A stretch of 44,642 bases of DNA from Bryobacterales bacterium. Lineage in GTDB: Bacteria > Acidobacteriota > Terriglobia > Bryobacterales > Bryobacteraceae. Under the pieces are notes generated by a model. The model was given only the letters and a program-made list of their open reading frames with translations, was not told the origin of the DNA and did not search any database. Made by a program: the position numbers and the translations under genes. Positions within the stretch are counted from its first letter, which is position 1. Each line of letters opens with the position of its first letter. The stretch spans positions 1 to 44,642 of the forward strand of contig PLEX01000180.1 in NCBI GenBank assembly GCA_003136575.1, given 5' to 3'. Shown here in pieces: positions 15,228-23,709 of this stretch.

Positions 15228-15420
15228 CTGATACGTGCCTGTGATTGGCTCTGAGTGCGGGGCCACTGGCGGCGTGCCGGCGGAGGCTGGATTGCATCGA
15301 CATTGCCAATCTCAGGCGGCTTCAACGGTGGAACACCCGGACTGTGGTCACGGGGCGAGACTCGTGCGCGCATGCGACGGAGCAAACCCGAACCTCAATC
15401 GTGCGTGCGGGTGAAGCATT

Positions 15421-16566
15421 ATGACTGATTCCGGCGTCGCCTTGCTGCGATCTCACCGAGGCACTGGCGCGAAGCGCAGTGACTCGGAATCGCAGAGCAG
15501 GCAGTCCGGCAACCTCGACATTGTGCGGGCTTTCGCGGTCAGCACGGTCTTCTTCGGCCATCTGCTGGAGACCACAGGCCTCAGAGATTCGCCATTAGTC
15601 GGCAGCTTCGCCCGTTACGGCGTGCTTGTTTTCTTCGTGCACACGTCGCTGGTGCTGATGCGCAGTATTGAACGGCTGGAACTGGACGGGCGGGGGAAAG
15701 TCACTCTCCGATTTTATATCCGCAGATTCTTTCGCATCTATCCTCTCTCCATCGCCTGTGTGCTGGTCGTCGCAGCGCTCGCAGTGCCTCAGATGCCCTG
15801 GAGGAGTGTGATCAGACCGACCCCCGGTGTCGTCCTCTCCAACGTTCTTCTGGTGCAGGATTTCACGGGTGCCCCTTCTATACTGGCGCCGTTGTGGAGC
15901 CTGCCGTTCGAAGTGCAGATGTACCTGGTCCTGCCACTTTGCTATTTTCTGGTGGTTCGGGCGCGAGTCAACGCGTTTATTGTCTGGGCGGCGGGCGTTC
16001 TCCTGTTCGCGCCTCCTCTTTCGATCGTCCGCAATCTGGTCGGGTATTTTCCTTGTTTTCTGGCGGGTGTGATCGCGTACGCCCTGAGCTTCAATCGGGA
16101 CCGACCGCGTGTATCCGGGAAATTCCTTTTTGTATTACTGGTCGTGAGCTGCGGGATCTACACGGGCGCGGCAGGCTGGCTGCAGACGAATGGGTTGAAC
16201 TGGCATTTTCACTCTATGGTTCAGTTGCTCTGCGACTGGGGCTGCTCGTTTGTGATCGGGATCAGCCTTCCTTACTGCTCGGAGGTGGCGATGCCGGTTC
16301 TGCGCAAGGGGGCTCATTTGCTGGCAACCTATTCGTACGGAGTCTATCTGACGCACGTTCCGATCATGTGGGCAACTCTGTTGCTGTTCCCGGCTCTGCC
16401 CGCCGTGCTGCGATGGACATTGTTCGTCTCCGGAGCCTTCCTCGCGCCCGTAGTTGTCTACCGGACGATTGAGCATCCTATGATGAATGCCGGATACCGA
16501 ATTGCCGAGCGGTTCGGCAGTCCCTCCGCGGCTGTGGCACGAATCGACCAGAAGTCTTTCCGCTGA
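15421..16566 (+). CDS. Acyltransferase 3 family membrane protein
   Basis: The product (381 aa) is an integral membrane O-acyltransferase of the acyltransferase_3 family, which usually modifies surface polysaccharides, peptidoglycan or lipids. After a polar ~30-residue N-terminus comes LDIVRAFAVSTVFFGHLLET, where the His is the conserved catalytic residue of the family. FYIRRFFRIYPLSIACVLVV carries the R-x-R-I-x-P motif. About ten hydrophobic segments are visible. It stands alone between the toxin-antitoxin pair and a convergent protease gene, so the acceptor cannot be inferred from context. Confidence 0.88.
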   Translation: MTDSGVALLRSHRGTGAKRSDSESQSRQSGNLDIVRAFAVSTVFFGHLLETTGLRDSPLVGSFARYGVLVFFVHTSLVLMRSIERLELDGRGKVTLRFYIRRFFRIYPLSIACVLVVAALAVPQMPWRSVIRPTPGVVLSNVLLVQDFTGAPSILAPLWSLPFEVQMYLVLPLCYFLVVRARVNAFIVWAAGVLLFAPPLSIVRNLVGYFPCFLAGVIAYALSFNRDRPRVSGKFLFVLLVVSCGIYTGAAGWLQTNGLNWHFHSMVQLLCDWGCSFVIGISLPYCSEVAMPVLRKGAHLLATYSYGVYLTHVPIMWATLLLFPALPAVLRWTLFVSGAFLAPVVVYRTIEHPMMNAGYRIAERFGSPSAAVARIDQKSFR

Positions 16567-16594
16567 TCCGATCTGTTCGTGGAACCAGCGCGTA

Positions 16595-16618
16595 GCGCCT
16601 CGTGTCTCGAAGAGGCGC
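16595..16618. terminator. Hairpin between convergent genes
   Basis: GCGCCTC (16595-16601) pairs with GAGGCGC (16612-16618) across a 10-base loop, between the 3' ends of the acyltransferase and S41 protease genes. It has no T run, so it is only a plausible bidirectional terminator. Confidence 0.35.
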
Positions 16619-16677
16619 GTACGGAGTTGATGTGGTCCGCGAGTCGGCGATAGTAACGACCCGCCGCTCGACGCAAA

Positions 16678-18303
16678 CTACTTTTTCGCGCGTTCGGCCC
16701 GGATTTTGCTCGCGCTGTTCAGCAGCGTCTGCGCCTTGGGCAGTGCGGCCACCGCGGCCTCCACTTCGGGATCGGTCTCGAGAATGTACTTCGTCGATTC
16801 GTCCACGTTGAAGGCGCTCTTGTAGATCTCGCCCTGCATCACGCGGCGGACTTCCTCGTATTCCTTCGTATAGTCCGCTTCATTGAAGGTAAACTTCCGC
16901 GACTGCAGCCAGGAGTGGAACTCGTTCATCTGGGCCGTGTCGAAATTCCACCCGACCGGTAGCTGTTCTTTGTGCAGGGAGAAAAAGTGCTTGGTGTAGG
17001 CCGAGAACATGTCTTCCATCAGAAGGCTGGTTTCAAATGGCCCGCGCTTCGGCGCTTCAAATTTTTCGTCGGGCGAAATGCCGCCGCCGCCGTAAACGGT
17101 GCGGCCGCTGTCGGTCATTTTGACGTCCGCCGGATTCCGCGCCTCGGTGTTGTTGCGGTAGTAATAGTCGAAAAACGAGACGCTCGAGTAGTCGCGCTGG
17201 ATCAGCCGGCCACTCGGCGTGTAGTATCTGGCGGTAGTGAGAGCCAGACCCGTGTTCTCCATTAACGGAAACACTGTCTGAACCAGGCCCTTGCCGAACG
17301 TGTTATCGCCCAGAATCCAGGCGCGATCGTGATCCTGAAGGGAGCCGGAGAGAATCTCCGAGGCGCTGGCCGAATTGCGGTTCACAATGACGACGATCGG
17401 ATAGCTCAACCCGTGATTGCCTTCAGTCGCCTTATACGACCGTTCTTCCGATGCGCGCCCGTGCTGCGATACCACTTCGGCACCTTTTGGCAGCAAATGG
17501 CCGGCCACGGCAACTGCTTCAGTCAGCAGGCCGCCGGGATTGCCGCGCAAATCCAGAACAAGTCCCTGGAGGTGATCCTCATCCAGTTTCTTCAGGGCTG
17601 CCATGAAGTCGGCGCTGGTTGTCTCGATGAAGCCGGTCTTATCGATTCTAAGGTAGCCAATGCCCGGCTTCAGCATAAAATACGCCGAGACGCTGGAGTG
17701 CTCGATTTCGTCGCGGATGAGGTCGAAAACGAGTTCTTCGCCGCCTTCGCCGCGGCTCACTTTAATCTTGACGGCCGTACCGCGCGGGCCTTTCAGAAGG
17801 TCGACGACTTCGGAAGAACCCAGTCCAAGCGTGTTCGTGCCGTTGACGTTGATAATCACGTCGTTGGGACGCAGACCGCCTTTGTATGCGGGCGATCCGA
17901 CAAAGGGATCCACAACAACGGTCTCCATCACGCCGTTCGGCCCGGGTTTGCCCACGATTTCCATGCCAACGCCATAGTAGTGGCCGCGCTGATCGTCGCG
18001 CATTTGCTTCAGGGCCTTGGGGTCGAAGAAGTGCGAGTGCGGATCGAGCGTCAGCAACATGCCGGGGATTGCGCCATCGTAAATCGCGCGGTCGGCGTTC
18101 AGAGGATCGGCGAAGTTCTCTTCGACGGTGGAGTAAAGGCGCGTGAAGTCTTTCACGCTGGCGCTGATTTCATCGTCTCCGCTGGCGGCCGACGCCGTTT
18201 GCGTGGTGGGTCCGAATGTGCCGCCGATGACGGCGCCGGTGAGGACGAGAACCGGAATCAGGAAAAACGACCGGCGTTTGTTCGGCGTTACCAACTGGGC
18301 CAT
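16678..18303 (-). CDS. S41 family C-terminal processing peptidase
   Basis: The product (541 aa) is a Prc/CtpA-type periplasmic serine protease. It has an N-terminal membrane anchor or signal segment (RSFFLIPVLVLTGAVIGG). A PDZ domain follows at about residues 100-190 (GVGMEIVGKPGP, SPAYKGGLRPNDVIINVNG). The catalytic domain contains LVLDLRGNPGGLLTEAV, the nucleophile in VNRNSASASEILSGSLQD, and the Lys in NTFGKGLVQTVFPL. A C-terminal ~120-residue helical extension (after GGISPDEKF) resembles the DUF3340-like tails of large Prc proteases. A GGGAG ribosome site precedes the ATG. The gene is convergent with the acyltransferase gene and follows the VCBS gene on the same strand after 107 bp. Confidence 0.93.
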   Translation of the reverse strand: MAQLVTPNKRRSFFLIPVLVLTGAVIGGTFGPTTQTASAASGDDEISASVKDFTRLYSTVEENFADPLNADRAIYDGAIPGMLLTLDPHSHFFDPKALKQMRDDQRGHYYGVGMEIVGKPGPNGVMETVVVDPFVGSPAYKGGLRPNDVIINVNGTNTLGLGSSEVVDLLKGPRGTAVKIKVSRGEGGEELVFDLIRDEIEHSSVSAYFMLKPGIGYLRIDKTGFIETTSADFMAALKKLDEDHLQGLVLDLRGNPGGLLTEAVAVAGHLLPKGAEVVSQHGRASEERSYKATEGNHGLSYPIVVIVNRNSASASEILSGSLQDHDRAWILGDNTFGKGLVQTVFPLMENTGLALTTARYYTPSGRLIQRDYSSVSFFDYYYRNNTEARNPADVKMTDSGRTVYGGGGISPDEKFEAPKRGPFETSLLMEDMFSAYTKHFFSLHKEQLPVGWNFDTAQMNEFHSWLQSRKFTFNEADYTKEYEEVRRVMQGEIYKSAFNVDESTKYILETDPEVEAAVAALPKAQTLLNSASKIRAERAKK

Positions 18304-18410
18304 AAACTTAAATCTCCCCTTGGGTCCGCTTCCTGCCGCGGCCTCTTAACTCTAAGATACACAACTACCGTCTGCGCACTGATCTGAAAGACGGCGCTAC
18401 AAGGCAGACG

Positions 18411-19724
18411 TTAGTTTTTGGCGGCTGGTTTCCCCGGCGTCGGCCTGGACGAACTCGTCTTCGGGGGAGCCGAACCGGGTTTCGGAGACTTCGTCAGGTT
18501 TTCGGCGATAAAGAGTCCGCTTTTGCCGCCGGCCACGATGTCGAGATCGCCGTCGCCGTCGATATCGACCACGGGAGTTTGCAGGCCCGCGCCCATGCGG
18601 CCGCCGTAATCGATGAGGTGCCGAATCCACTCTAAGCCGCCGTTGCCGGACGGCCCCCGGCCGGTTGCAGGCACCTTCCGGTATTCGTACCAATACAGAC
18701 CCAAAGGCTCTTTTTCGCCCGGGTCCGAGCCGTTATGCGCCATGTAGCGCTTCCCCGTGACCAGATCCAACTGGCCGTCGCCATTCAGATCGACGAGCGT
18801 CGAGGAATGCGCCTGCGACCAGGAATTGTCGATCGTGTGGCGCACCCATGCGGCATCCTTGCCCGGCTCGGCCGGCATTTGCTCGAACCAGAAAATGCCA
18901 TAATCGTGCGCGGCGGTGGTGAGAATATCCCTGCGCCCGTCGCCATTGAGGTCGAGCACGTACATAAAGCCGAAACTGGTGCGGGTCGGCGGGGCTGGCG
19001 GCGTACCCGCTCTTCCCGCCGGAGCGGGCGGCGTCGCCCAGTCGGTCGCGTGGAATGTCCATTTGCCGTCGTTGGCGGGATTTGCCGGGTCGGGCGGCGC
19101 TTCGAACCATCCCTGCGGCGTGAGAATGTCATTGCGGCCATCGCCATTGATGTCGCCGACGCCGATTCCGTGCCCGTAGCTCTTATCGCTCACCACGTGT
19201 TTGACGAACTTGTGGTCTTTCAGCTCAAACCAGGCGAGCGGCACCGTGGGGCGGTCGAATTCCGGCAGAACATCCTGCGTTTTGCCATCGTTTTTCAGAT
19301 CGACCAGAAACGCGAACTCGGTGGGACCGCTGGCATCGATTTCGGTCTTGACCCACTCTTTCACCGAGGGCGACGCGACATTCTTCCCGGGATTCTTCAT
19401 CCAGACGATATTGCCGGAAAAATAACCGAACTGGACGATATCGGGGTAGCCGTCGCCATCCACATCGAGGATGAGGTCGCTGAAATTATCCACGTAGTTC
19501 GACGTGAAATTGATCTCGCGGATCGGATGCTTCTTCCATAACGGCGCTTCGTACCAACTATCGCCGGAAATAATGTCAAGGAGTCCGTCCTTGTTGATAT
19601 CGGCGATAGCGGTAGTTTCCGTGGCGCCGGGATCGATCATCTTAACGCGGAAGGCAATATCTGGTGGACGGCTGGCTGCGGCGAGAATTGCGGCGGTGGC
19701 GATCGGAATCAGGATTTTTCGCAT
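18411..19724 (-). CDS. Secreted VCBS/FG-GAP beta-propeller protein
   Basis: The product (437 aa) has a signal peptide (MRKILIPIATAAILAAASRP). It then shows about seven D-x-N/D-x-D-G-x-x-D calcium-binding repeats (for example DINKDGLLDII, DVDGDGYPDIV, DINGDGRNDIL, DLNGDGRRDIL, DLNGDGQLDLV, DIDGDGDLDIV). These predict a seven-bladed FG-GAP propeller. A Pro/Ala-rich insertion (APAGRAGTPPAPPT) interrupts one blade, and the C-terminus is Ser/Pro/Lys-rich. The frame is open upstream to 20384, but AAGGAG eight bases before ATG 19724 and the signal peptide fix the start. Such proteins are abundant in acidobacterial secretomes; the ligand is unknown. Confidence 0.88.
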   Translation of the reverse strand: MRKILIPIATAAILAAASRPPDIAFRVKMIDPGATETTAIADINKDGLLDIISGDSWYEAPLWKKHPIREINFTSNYVDNFSDLILDVDGDGYPDIVQFGYFSGNIVWMKNPGKNVASPSVKEWVKTEIDASGPTEFAFLVDLKNDGKTQDVLPEFDRPTVPLAWFELKDHKFVKHVVSDKSYGHGIGVGDINGDGRNDILTPQGWFEAPPDPANPANDGKWTFHATDWATPPAPAGRAGTPPAPPTRTSFGFMYVLDLNGDGRRDILTTAAHDYGIFWFEQMPAEPGKDAAWVRHTIDNSWSQAHSSTLVDLNGDGQLDLVTGKRYMAHNGSDPGEKEPLGLYWYEYRKVPATGRGPSGNGGLEWIRHLIDYGGRMGAGLQTPVVDIDGDGDLDIVAGGKSGLFIAENLTKSPKPGSAPPKTSSSRPTPGKPAAKN

Positions 19725-19888
19725 CGGAGCGGCTCCTTGGATTTTGTTCTTCCAGACAATGATATATCCCCAACGGCGCGCCGAGCGGGGGAGGCGCGGA
19801 GGGTCGGGGATTGGACATTCCGTAGCCAATGCGGAGGTTCCTCTGGTGCATCGCGATCCCAGCCAATGCGGCGCCCGAAATCCGACCG

Positions 19889-19921
19889 GGAACAATATCA
19901 GCCGGCGCGGCGTCTTATAAT
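19889..19921 (+). promoter_or_regulatory. ECF-type promoter overlapping a TATAAT box
   Basis: GGAAC (19889-19893) and CGTC (19911-19914) are 17 bp apart, matching the RpoE/ECF-group pattern. TATAAT (19916-19921) overlaps the same region and ends seven bases before the sigma-factor ATG. Autoregulation by the encoded ECF factor together with a housekeeping start is a plausible reading. Confidence 0.5.
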
Positions 19922-19928
19922 CGAAAGC

Positions 19929-20612
19929 ATGTTTGAGGCCCCGGTGACCGGATCCTGTTCGCTGAACATAAATGCGAGTCTCACCTCCGAGCAGCAGGCC
20001 ACGCTTGAGGACCTGGCGCTGGTCTCCGCTCTCCAGCGTGCCGATTCGGATGCCTACGAAACCCTGATCCGGCGGTTCCAGTCGCCCGTTTACAACCTGG
20101 CCTGGCGGTTGCTGGACGATGCCGCCGACGCGGGCGACGTAACCCAGGAGGTGTTCCTGAAAGTTTTCCGCAGCGTCAAGAGCTTTCGAGGCGATAGCAC
20201 GCTGCGCACGTGGATATACCGCATCGCGGTGAACGAGGCTCACAACCGCCGGCGATGGCTGTTCCGGCACCGCAAAGGCGAAACGGGGATTGAAGACGTT
20301 TATTCGGCGGACGACAACCGGGAGGCGCCACTGGTCGATGCCGGCGAAACGCCCTTCGATTTCACGATGAACCACGAGGCGCAATTGCTTCTCGAAGAAG
20401 CGCTGGGCGCCGTCAGTCCGGCGTTCCGGACGGTGCTGGTGCTGCGCGAGGTGGAGGAGTTGAATTATGAGGAGATCGCGAACATTCTCGATATCTCCAT
20501 CGGCACGGTGAAATCGCGACTGGTGCGGGGCCGCGAGGCCCTTCGGCGCTATCTGACCAGCCGGCTGAACCCGGCGGGTTCATTGCAACTGGTTCCGGGT
20601 TCGGTGAAGTAG
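19929..20612 (+). CDS. ECF RNA polymerase sigma factor (RpoE-like)
   Basis: The product (227 aa) is an extracytoplasmic-function sigma factor. Region 2 is ALIRRFQ-like (YETLIRRFQSPVYNLAWRLL), then DAGDVTQEVFLKVFRSVKSF, with STLRTWIYRIAVNEAHNRRR for region 2.3-2.4. Region 4 is FRTVLVLREVEELNYEEIAN, then ILDISIGTVKSRLVRGREAL, a typical helix-turn-helix. The linker is about 60 residues, longer than usual. The ATG at 19929 is preferred because upstream codons run through the promoter. The stop abuts the anti-sigma gene, whose ATG follows immediately. Confidence 0.95.
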   Translation: MFEAPVTGSCSLNINASLTSEQQATLEDLALVSALQRADSDAYETLIRRFQSPVYNLAWRLLDDAADAGDVTQEVFLKVFRSVKSFRGDSTLRTWIYRIAVNEAHNRRRWLFRHRKGETGIEDVYSADDNREAPLVDAGETPFDFTMNHEAQLLLEEALGAVSPAFRTVLVLREVEELNYEEIANILDISIGTVKSRLVRGREALRRYLTSRLNPAGSLQLVPGSVK

Positions 20613-21383
20613 ATGGGTGAAGCTCAAATGGGTGACGCTGTGGAAGAATTCCAATGCAAGTCCGTGCGTGTCAACTTGTGGGACTACGCCGCACGCGAAC
20701 TGCCCGCAGCCGAGCACGCGGCCATGGACTCCCACCTGGATGCGTGCCGGGATTGCGACCGGTGCCTGGCCGACGTCTCTTCTCTCCGGACGGGTTTCCG
20801 GCATATGCCGGTGCAACCCGTTCCTCCGCTTGTGGAGACCAAGCTCCGCGTGATCGCCTCGCGGGAGCGCTCCCGTCAGTTGCTGCTGCAAAATCCCGGC
20901 GCCTGGCTGCGGGACAAATTCGGCCGCGCCATGATGCAGTTCGATAATTTCCTGCGGCCGTATGCCGTGCCTGCTACCGGCGGCCTTCTTACGTCCTGCC
21001 TGTGCTTTTCGCTCATCGCGCAAACCCTGCAGCTCCGGCCTTACCTTCTCGACCTGGACAACGACATGCCGATCGGTCTTTACACGGAAATGACGGTCGA
21101 CGATGTCTCGCCTTTCGACTTCTCAAAGCAGGACGTGACTATGGAATTAACGGTGGACGCCAACGGCGCCGTTACGGACGTCACCCCCCTGCTGCAGAGC
21201 GGTTCTCAGCCGACGCCCGAGCAACTCAATCTCATTGCCGGCTGGGTTCTGTACAGCACCTTTACGCCGGCGGTTCGTGCGGGGCAACGGGTTTCGAGTA
21301 AGCGTCTGTTCGCCATCCGGCATTTCGACGTGGAGGCCCGGCAGTGGTCGCCAACGCGTGAAATACCGGCCGAGGGACTTTAA
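20613..21383 (+). CDS. Zinc-finger anti-sigma factor with TonB-C-like tail
   Basis: The product (256 aa) follows the sigma gene with no gap. The N-terminal domain has the anti-sigma zinc motif H-x3-C-x2-C (HLDACRDC, residues ~41-48) after a helix containing LWDYAARELPAAEH. A single hydrophobic segment (YAVPATGGLLTSCLCFSLIA, residues ~116-135) would span the inner membrane. The periplasmic part (ELTVDANGAVTDVTPLLQSG and on to FTPAVRAGQRVSSKRLF) has the strand pattern of a TonB C-terminal domain, where 'VD-GxV-xxxxxxS' and 'WxFxPAxxxGxxV' are typical. I infer a membrane-spanning signal receiver; the stress it detects is unknown. Confidence 0.85.
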   Translation: MGEAQMGDAVEEFQCKSVRVNLWDYAARELPAAEHAAMDSHLDACRDCDRCLADVSSLRTGFRHMPVQPVPPLVETKLRVIASRERSRQLLLQNPGAWLRDKFGRAMMQFDNFLRPYAVPATGGLLTSCLCFSLIAQTLQLRPYLLDLDNDMPIGLYTEMTVDDVSPFDFSKQDVTMELTVDANGAVTDVTPLLQSGSQPTPEQLNLIAGWVLYSTFTPAVRAGQRVSSKRLFAIRHFDVEARQWSPTREIPAEGL

Positions 21384-21449
21384 CCTTCCGAGACTTCGCT
21401 TTCCGCCTTTCCGTCTCCTCCCTTCCCCAACGGCCTCTTCCTGACAATC

Positions 21450-22196
21450 GTGGCGCGTCAAAAACTTGGTCAACATTTCCTCGCGAGCGAACGCATTCTC
21501 GAGCGCATCGCCCGCGCGGCGTGCCCTGAAAATACCGAACAGGCAGTTGAAATTGGCCCGGGGCGGGGGTCATTGACGGAACGCCTTCTGGATCGCTCAC
21601 GCCATGTGGTGGCCATCGAAATGGACCGGGAACTTGTTGCGCACGTGCGGGAGCGGTGGCCGGAAGATCCCCGCCTTGAGTTGGTCGAAGGAAACGCGCT
21701 GGAAATCGACTGGACGCAGTGGGGTCCTGGCGTGCTCGCGGGCAATCTCCCTTACTACGTCGCAACCGCGATTATCTCGAAATACCTTGCCAATCCCGGC
21801 GAATTGCGGCAAGCGGTATTCCTGATTCAGAAGGAAGTTGCCGAAAGGGTTACCGCGAGGCCGGGCACGCGCGATTTTGGTTACCTTTCGGTGTCGTGCC
21901 AGTATCTGGCGGCAACGGAGTATCTTTTCGGCGTTTCGCCCGGCGCGTTCCGCCCGCCACCGAAGGTGGATTCGGCTGTGATCCGCCTGACGCCGCGGCC
22001 GGATGTTAACCGCGAAGAGGCCCCGACATTCCTCGAATTCGCATCGGTTTGTTTCAGGCAAAAGCGGAAGACTCTGCGAAATAATCTGTCTTCGCGGCAT
22101 CCCGCGGAGATCCTGGCCGCGTTGCCCGCCTCTTCAATGCGCGCCGAGCAACTGAGCGTGGCGGAACTGGTGGAATTGTTCAGGAAGCTCGGCTGA
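21450..22196 (+). CDS. rsmA: 16S rRNA (adenine1518/1519-N6)-dimethyltransferase
   Basis: RsmA/KsgA (248 aa) dimethylates two adjacent adenines in helix 45 of 16S rRNA during 30S maturation. The start RQKLGQHFLASERILERIA is diagnostic. AVEIGPGRGSLTERLL binds SAM, and LAGNLPYYVATAI holds the catalytic NLPY motif. PPKVDSAVIRLTPR and the C-terminal FRQKRKTLRNNL are also family blocks. GTG 21450 is the only start that fits. It lies 66 bp after the anti-sigma gene, so it may be co-transcribed with the sigma operon or have its own promoter. Confidence 0.96.
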   Translation: MARQKLGQHFLASERILERIARAACPENTEQAVEIGPGRGSLTERLLDRSRHVVAIEMDRELVAHVRERWPEDPRLELVEGNALEIDWTQWGPGVLAGNLPYYVATAIISKYLANPGELRQAVFLIQKEVAERVTARPGTRDFGYLSVSCQYLAATEYLFGVSPGAFRPPPKVDSAVIRLTPRPDVNREEAPTFLEFASVCFRQKRKTLRNNLSSRHPAEILAALPASSMRAEQLSVAELVELFRKLG

Positions 22197-22261
22197 TCCC
22201 GACGCCGCCCCCGCCGGCCAGCCGAATCCCCGCATTATCATGGTTTGATCCCGTCCGCCGC

Positions 22262-23698
22262 ATGAGTACTGCCACCCTCTCCATCCTGATTCCCCTGTAC
22301 AACGAGGAAGAGTTCATTGCCGAACTTCTGAGGCGCGTGGTGGCGGCTCCGTTGCCAGACGGACTGGACCGGGAAATCATCGTCGTCGACGATTCGTCCA
22401 CGGACGATTCGGTAGAACTCGTCGAAGAATTCATCAATGCCCACCCGGAAGCGAAAATTCGGCTTCTGCGGCAGGTTCCCAACCGTGGCAAAGGGGCTGC
22501 GATTCGCATGGCCATCGACGCGGCAACGGGCGAGTTCAGCGTCATTCAGGACGCCGATCTGGAGTACAACCCGAACGAACTGGGCAAGCTGATGGGGCCG
22601 CTGCTGCGCGGCGACGCGGATGCCGTCTTCGGCTCTCGTTTTCTGGTTGCGAATGAAACCCGCGTCCTTTATTTCTGGCACTCTGTCGCCAACGGCTGGC
22701 TCACGCTGCTCTGCAACATTGCCTGCGACCTGAACCTGACGGACATGGAAACCTGCTACAAGGCTTTCCGCACCGTGCTGGTCCGGGGTATTCCGCTCAC
22801 CAGCGAGCGCTTCGGCATGGAACCAGAACTTACGATTAAGCTGGCGCGGCGCAAGGCGCGCATCTACGAGACCTCAATCAGCTATCACGGCCGGACGTAC
22901 GAAGAAGGCAAGAAGATCGGCCTTTCGGACGCATTCGATGCGCTGTGGGTCATCCTGCGCTCGCGCTTTACCAGCCGCATCTACCGCGAAGCGGTGCCTC
23001 ATGTTCTCGAAACGCTTTCCGTCGCTCCGCGCTTCAATGGCTGGATGGCGGATACGATTTCCCCGTTTATCGGCGCCCGGGTATTGGAAATCGGCGCCGG
23101 CATGGGCAACCTGACGCGCAAACTTTGCCGCCGCCGAAAGCTGTACGTTGCGACGGACATGAACCCGGAGTATGTGGAACAACTGCGGATGGCTTTCCGG
23201 CACAGGCCTCTGGTGCGGGTAGCCAGGTTCGATACGGAGAGGCCAGAGGATTTTCCCGCGTATGAAGGTGCTTTCGACACGGTGATTTGTCTGCACGTGC
23301 TGGAGCACCTCGCCGACGACGCCTCGGCTCTTGTGCGAATCGGAACCTTGTTGCAGCCCGGTGGCAGGCTGATTCTGCTGGTACCGAACGATCCTTCGGC
23401 TTACGGTTCGCTCGACGCGGCGCTCGGCCATCAGCGCCGTTACGCCAGCGGACGGCTGAAGGACCTTGTCGAAAAGGCGGGATATGAAGTCGAGAAGGTG
23501 CTCGATTTTAACCGCATCTCCACTCCGGGTTGGCATTTTACCGGCAAAGTGCTCAGGACGACAACGGTCTCAACGGCGCTGCTGAAGGTTTTCGACCGGC
23601 TGGTTTGGTTGTGGCGGCGCATCGATTCGGCGTTGCCATGGCAACCGATGTCGCTGATAGTAATTGCCCGCCGCCGTGCGCCGCGGCCCGTGCGCTGA
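22262..23698 (+). CDS. Glycosyltransferase 2 - SAM methyltransferase fusion
   Basis: The product (478 aa) joins two enzymes. Residues ~1-235 are a GT2 domain of the dolichol-phosphate-mannose-synthase type: LSILIPLYNEEEFIAELLRR, IIVVDDSSTDDSVELVEEF, NRGKGAAIRMAID and FSVIQDADLEYNPNELGKLM (the D-x-D region). Residues ~260-475 are a class I methyltransferase: VLEIGAGMGNLTRKLCRRR is the SAM-binding motif, CLHVLEHLADDASAL motif post II, and LLQPGGRLILLVPNDPSAY motif III. No transmembrane tail separates them. A role in modifying a polyprenyl-phosphate sugar or a surface glycan is likely, but substrates are unknown. Confidence 0.9.
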   Translation: MSTATLSILIPLYNEEEFIAELLRRVVAAPLPDGLDREIIVVDDSSTDDSVELVEEFINAHPEAKIRLLRQVPNRGKGAAIRMAIDAATGEFSVIQDADLEYNPNELGKLMGPLLRGDADAVFGSRFLVANETRVLYFWHSVANGWLTLLCNIACDLNLTDMETCYKAFRTVLVRGIPLTSERFGMEPELTIKLARRKARIYETSISYHGRTYEEGKKIGLSDAFDALWVILRSRFTSRIYREAVPHVLETLSVAPRFNGWMADTISPFIGARVLEIGAGMGNLTRKLCRRRKLYVATDMNPEYVEQLRMAFRHRPLVRVARFDTERPEDFPAYEGAFDTVICLHVLEHLADDASALVRIGTLLQPGGRLILLVPNDPSAYGSLDAALGHQRRYASGRLKDLVEKAGYEVEKVLDFNRISTPGWHFTGKVLRTTTVSTALLKVFDRLVWLWRRIDSALPWQPMSLIVIARRRAPRPVR

Positions 23699-23709
23699 AA
23701 GGAGGCTCC

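Noticed and set aside
17329-18387. 352-codon plus-strand frame opposite the S41 protease
   Set aside because: The minus strand carries a complete protease with PDZ and catalytic motifs; the plus frame has none.
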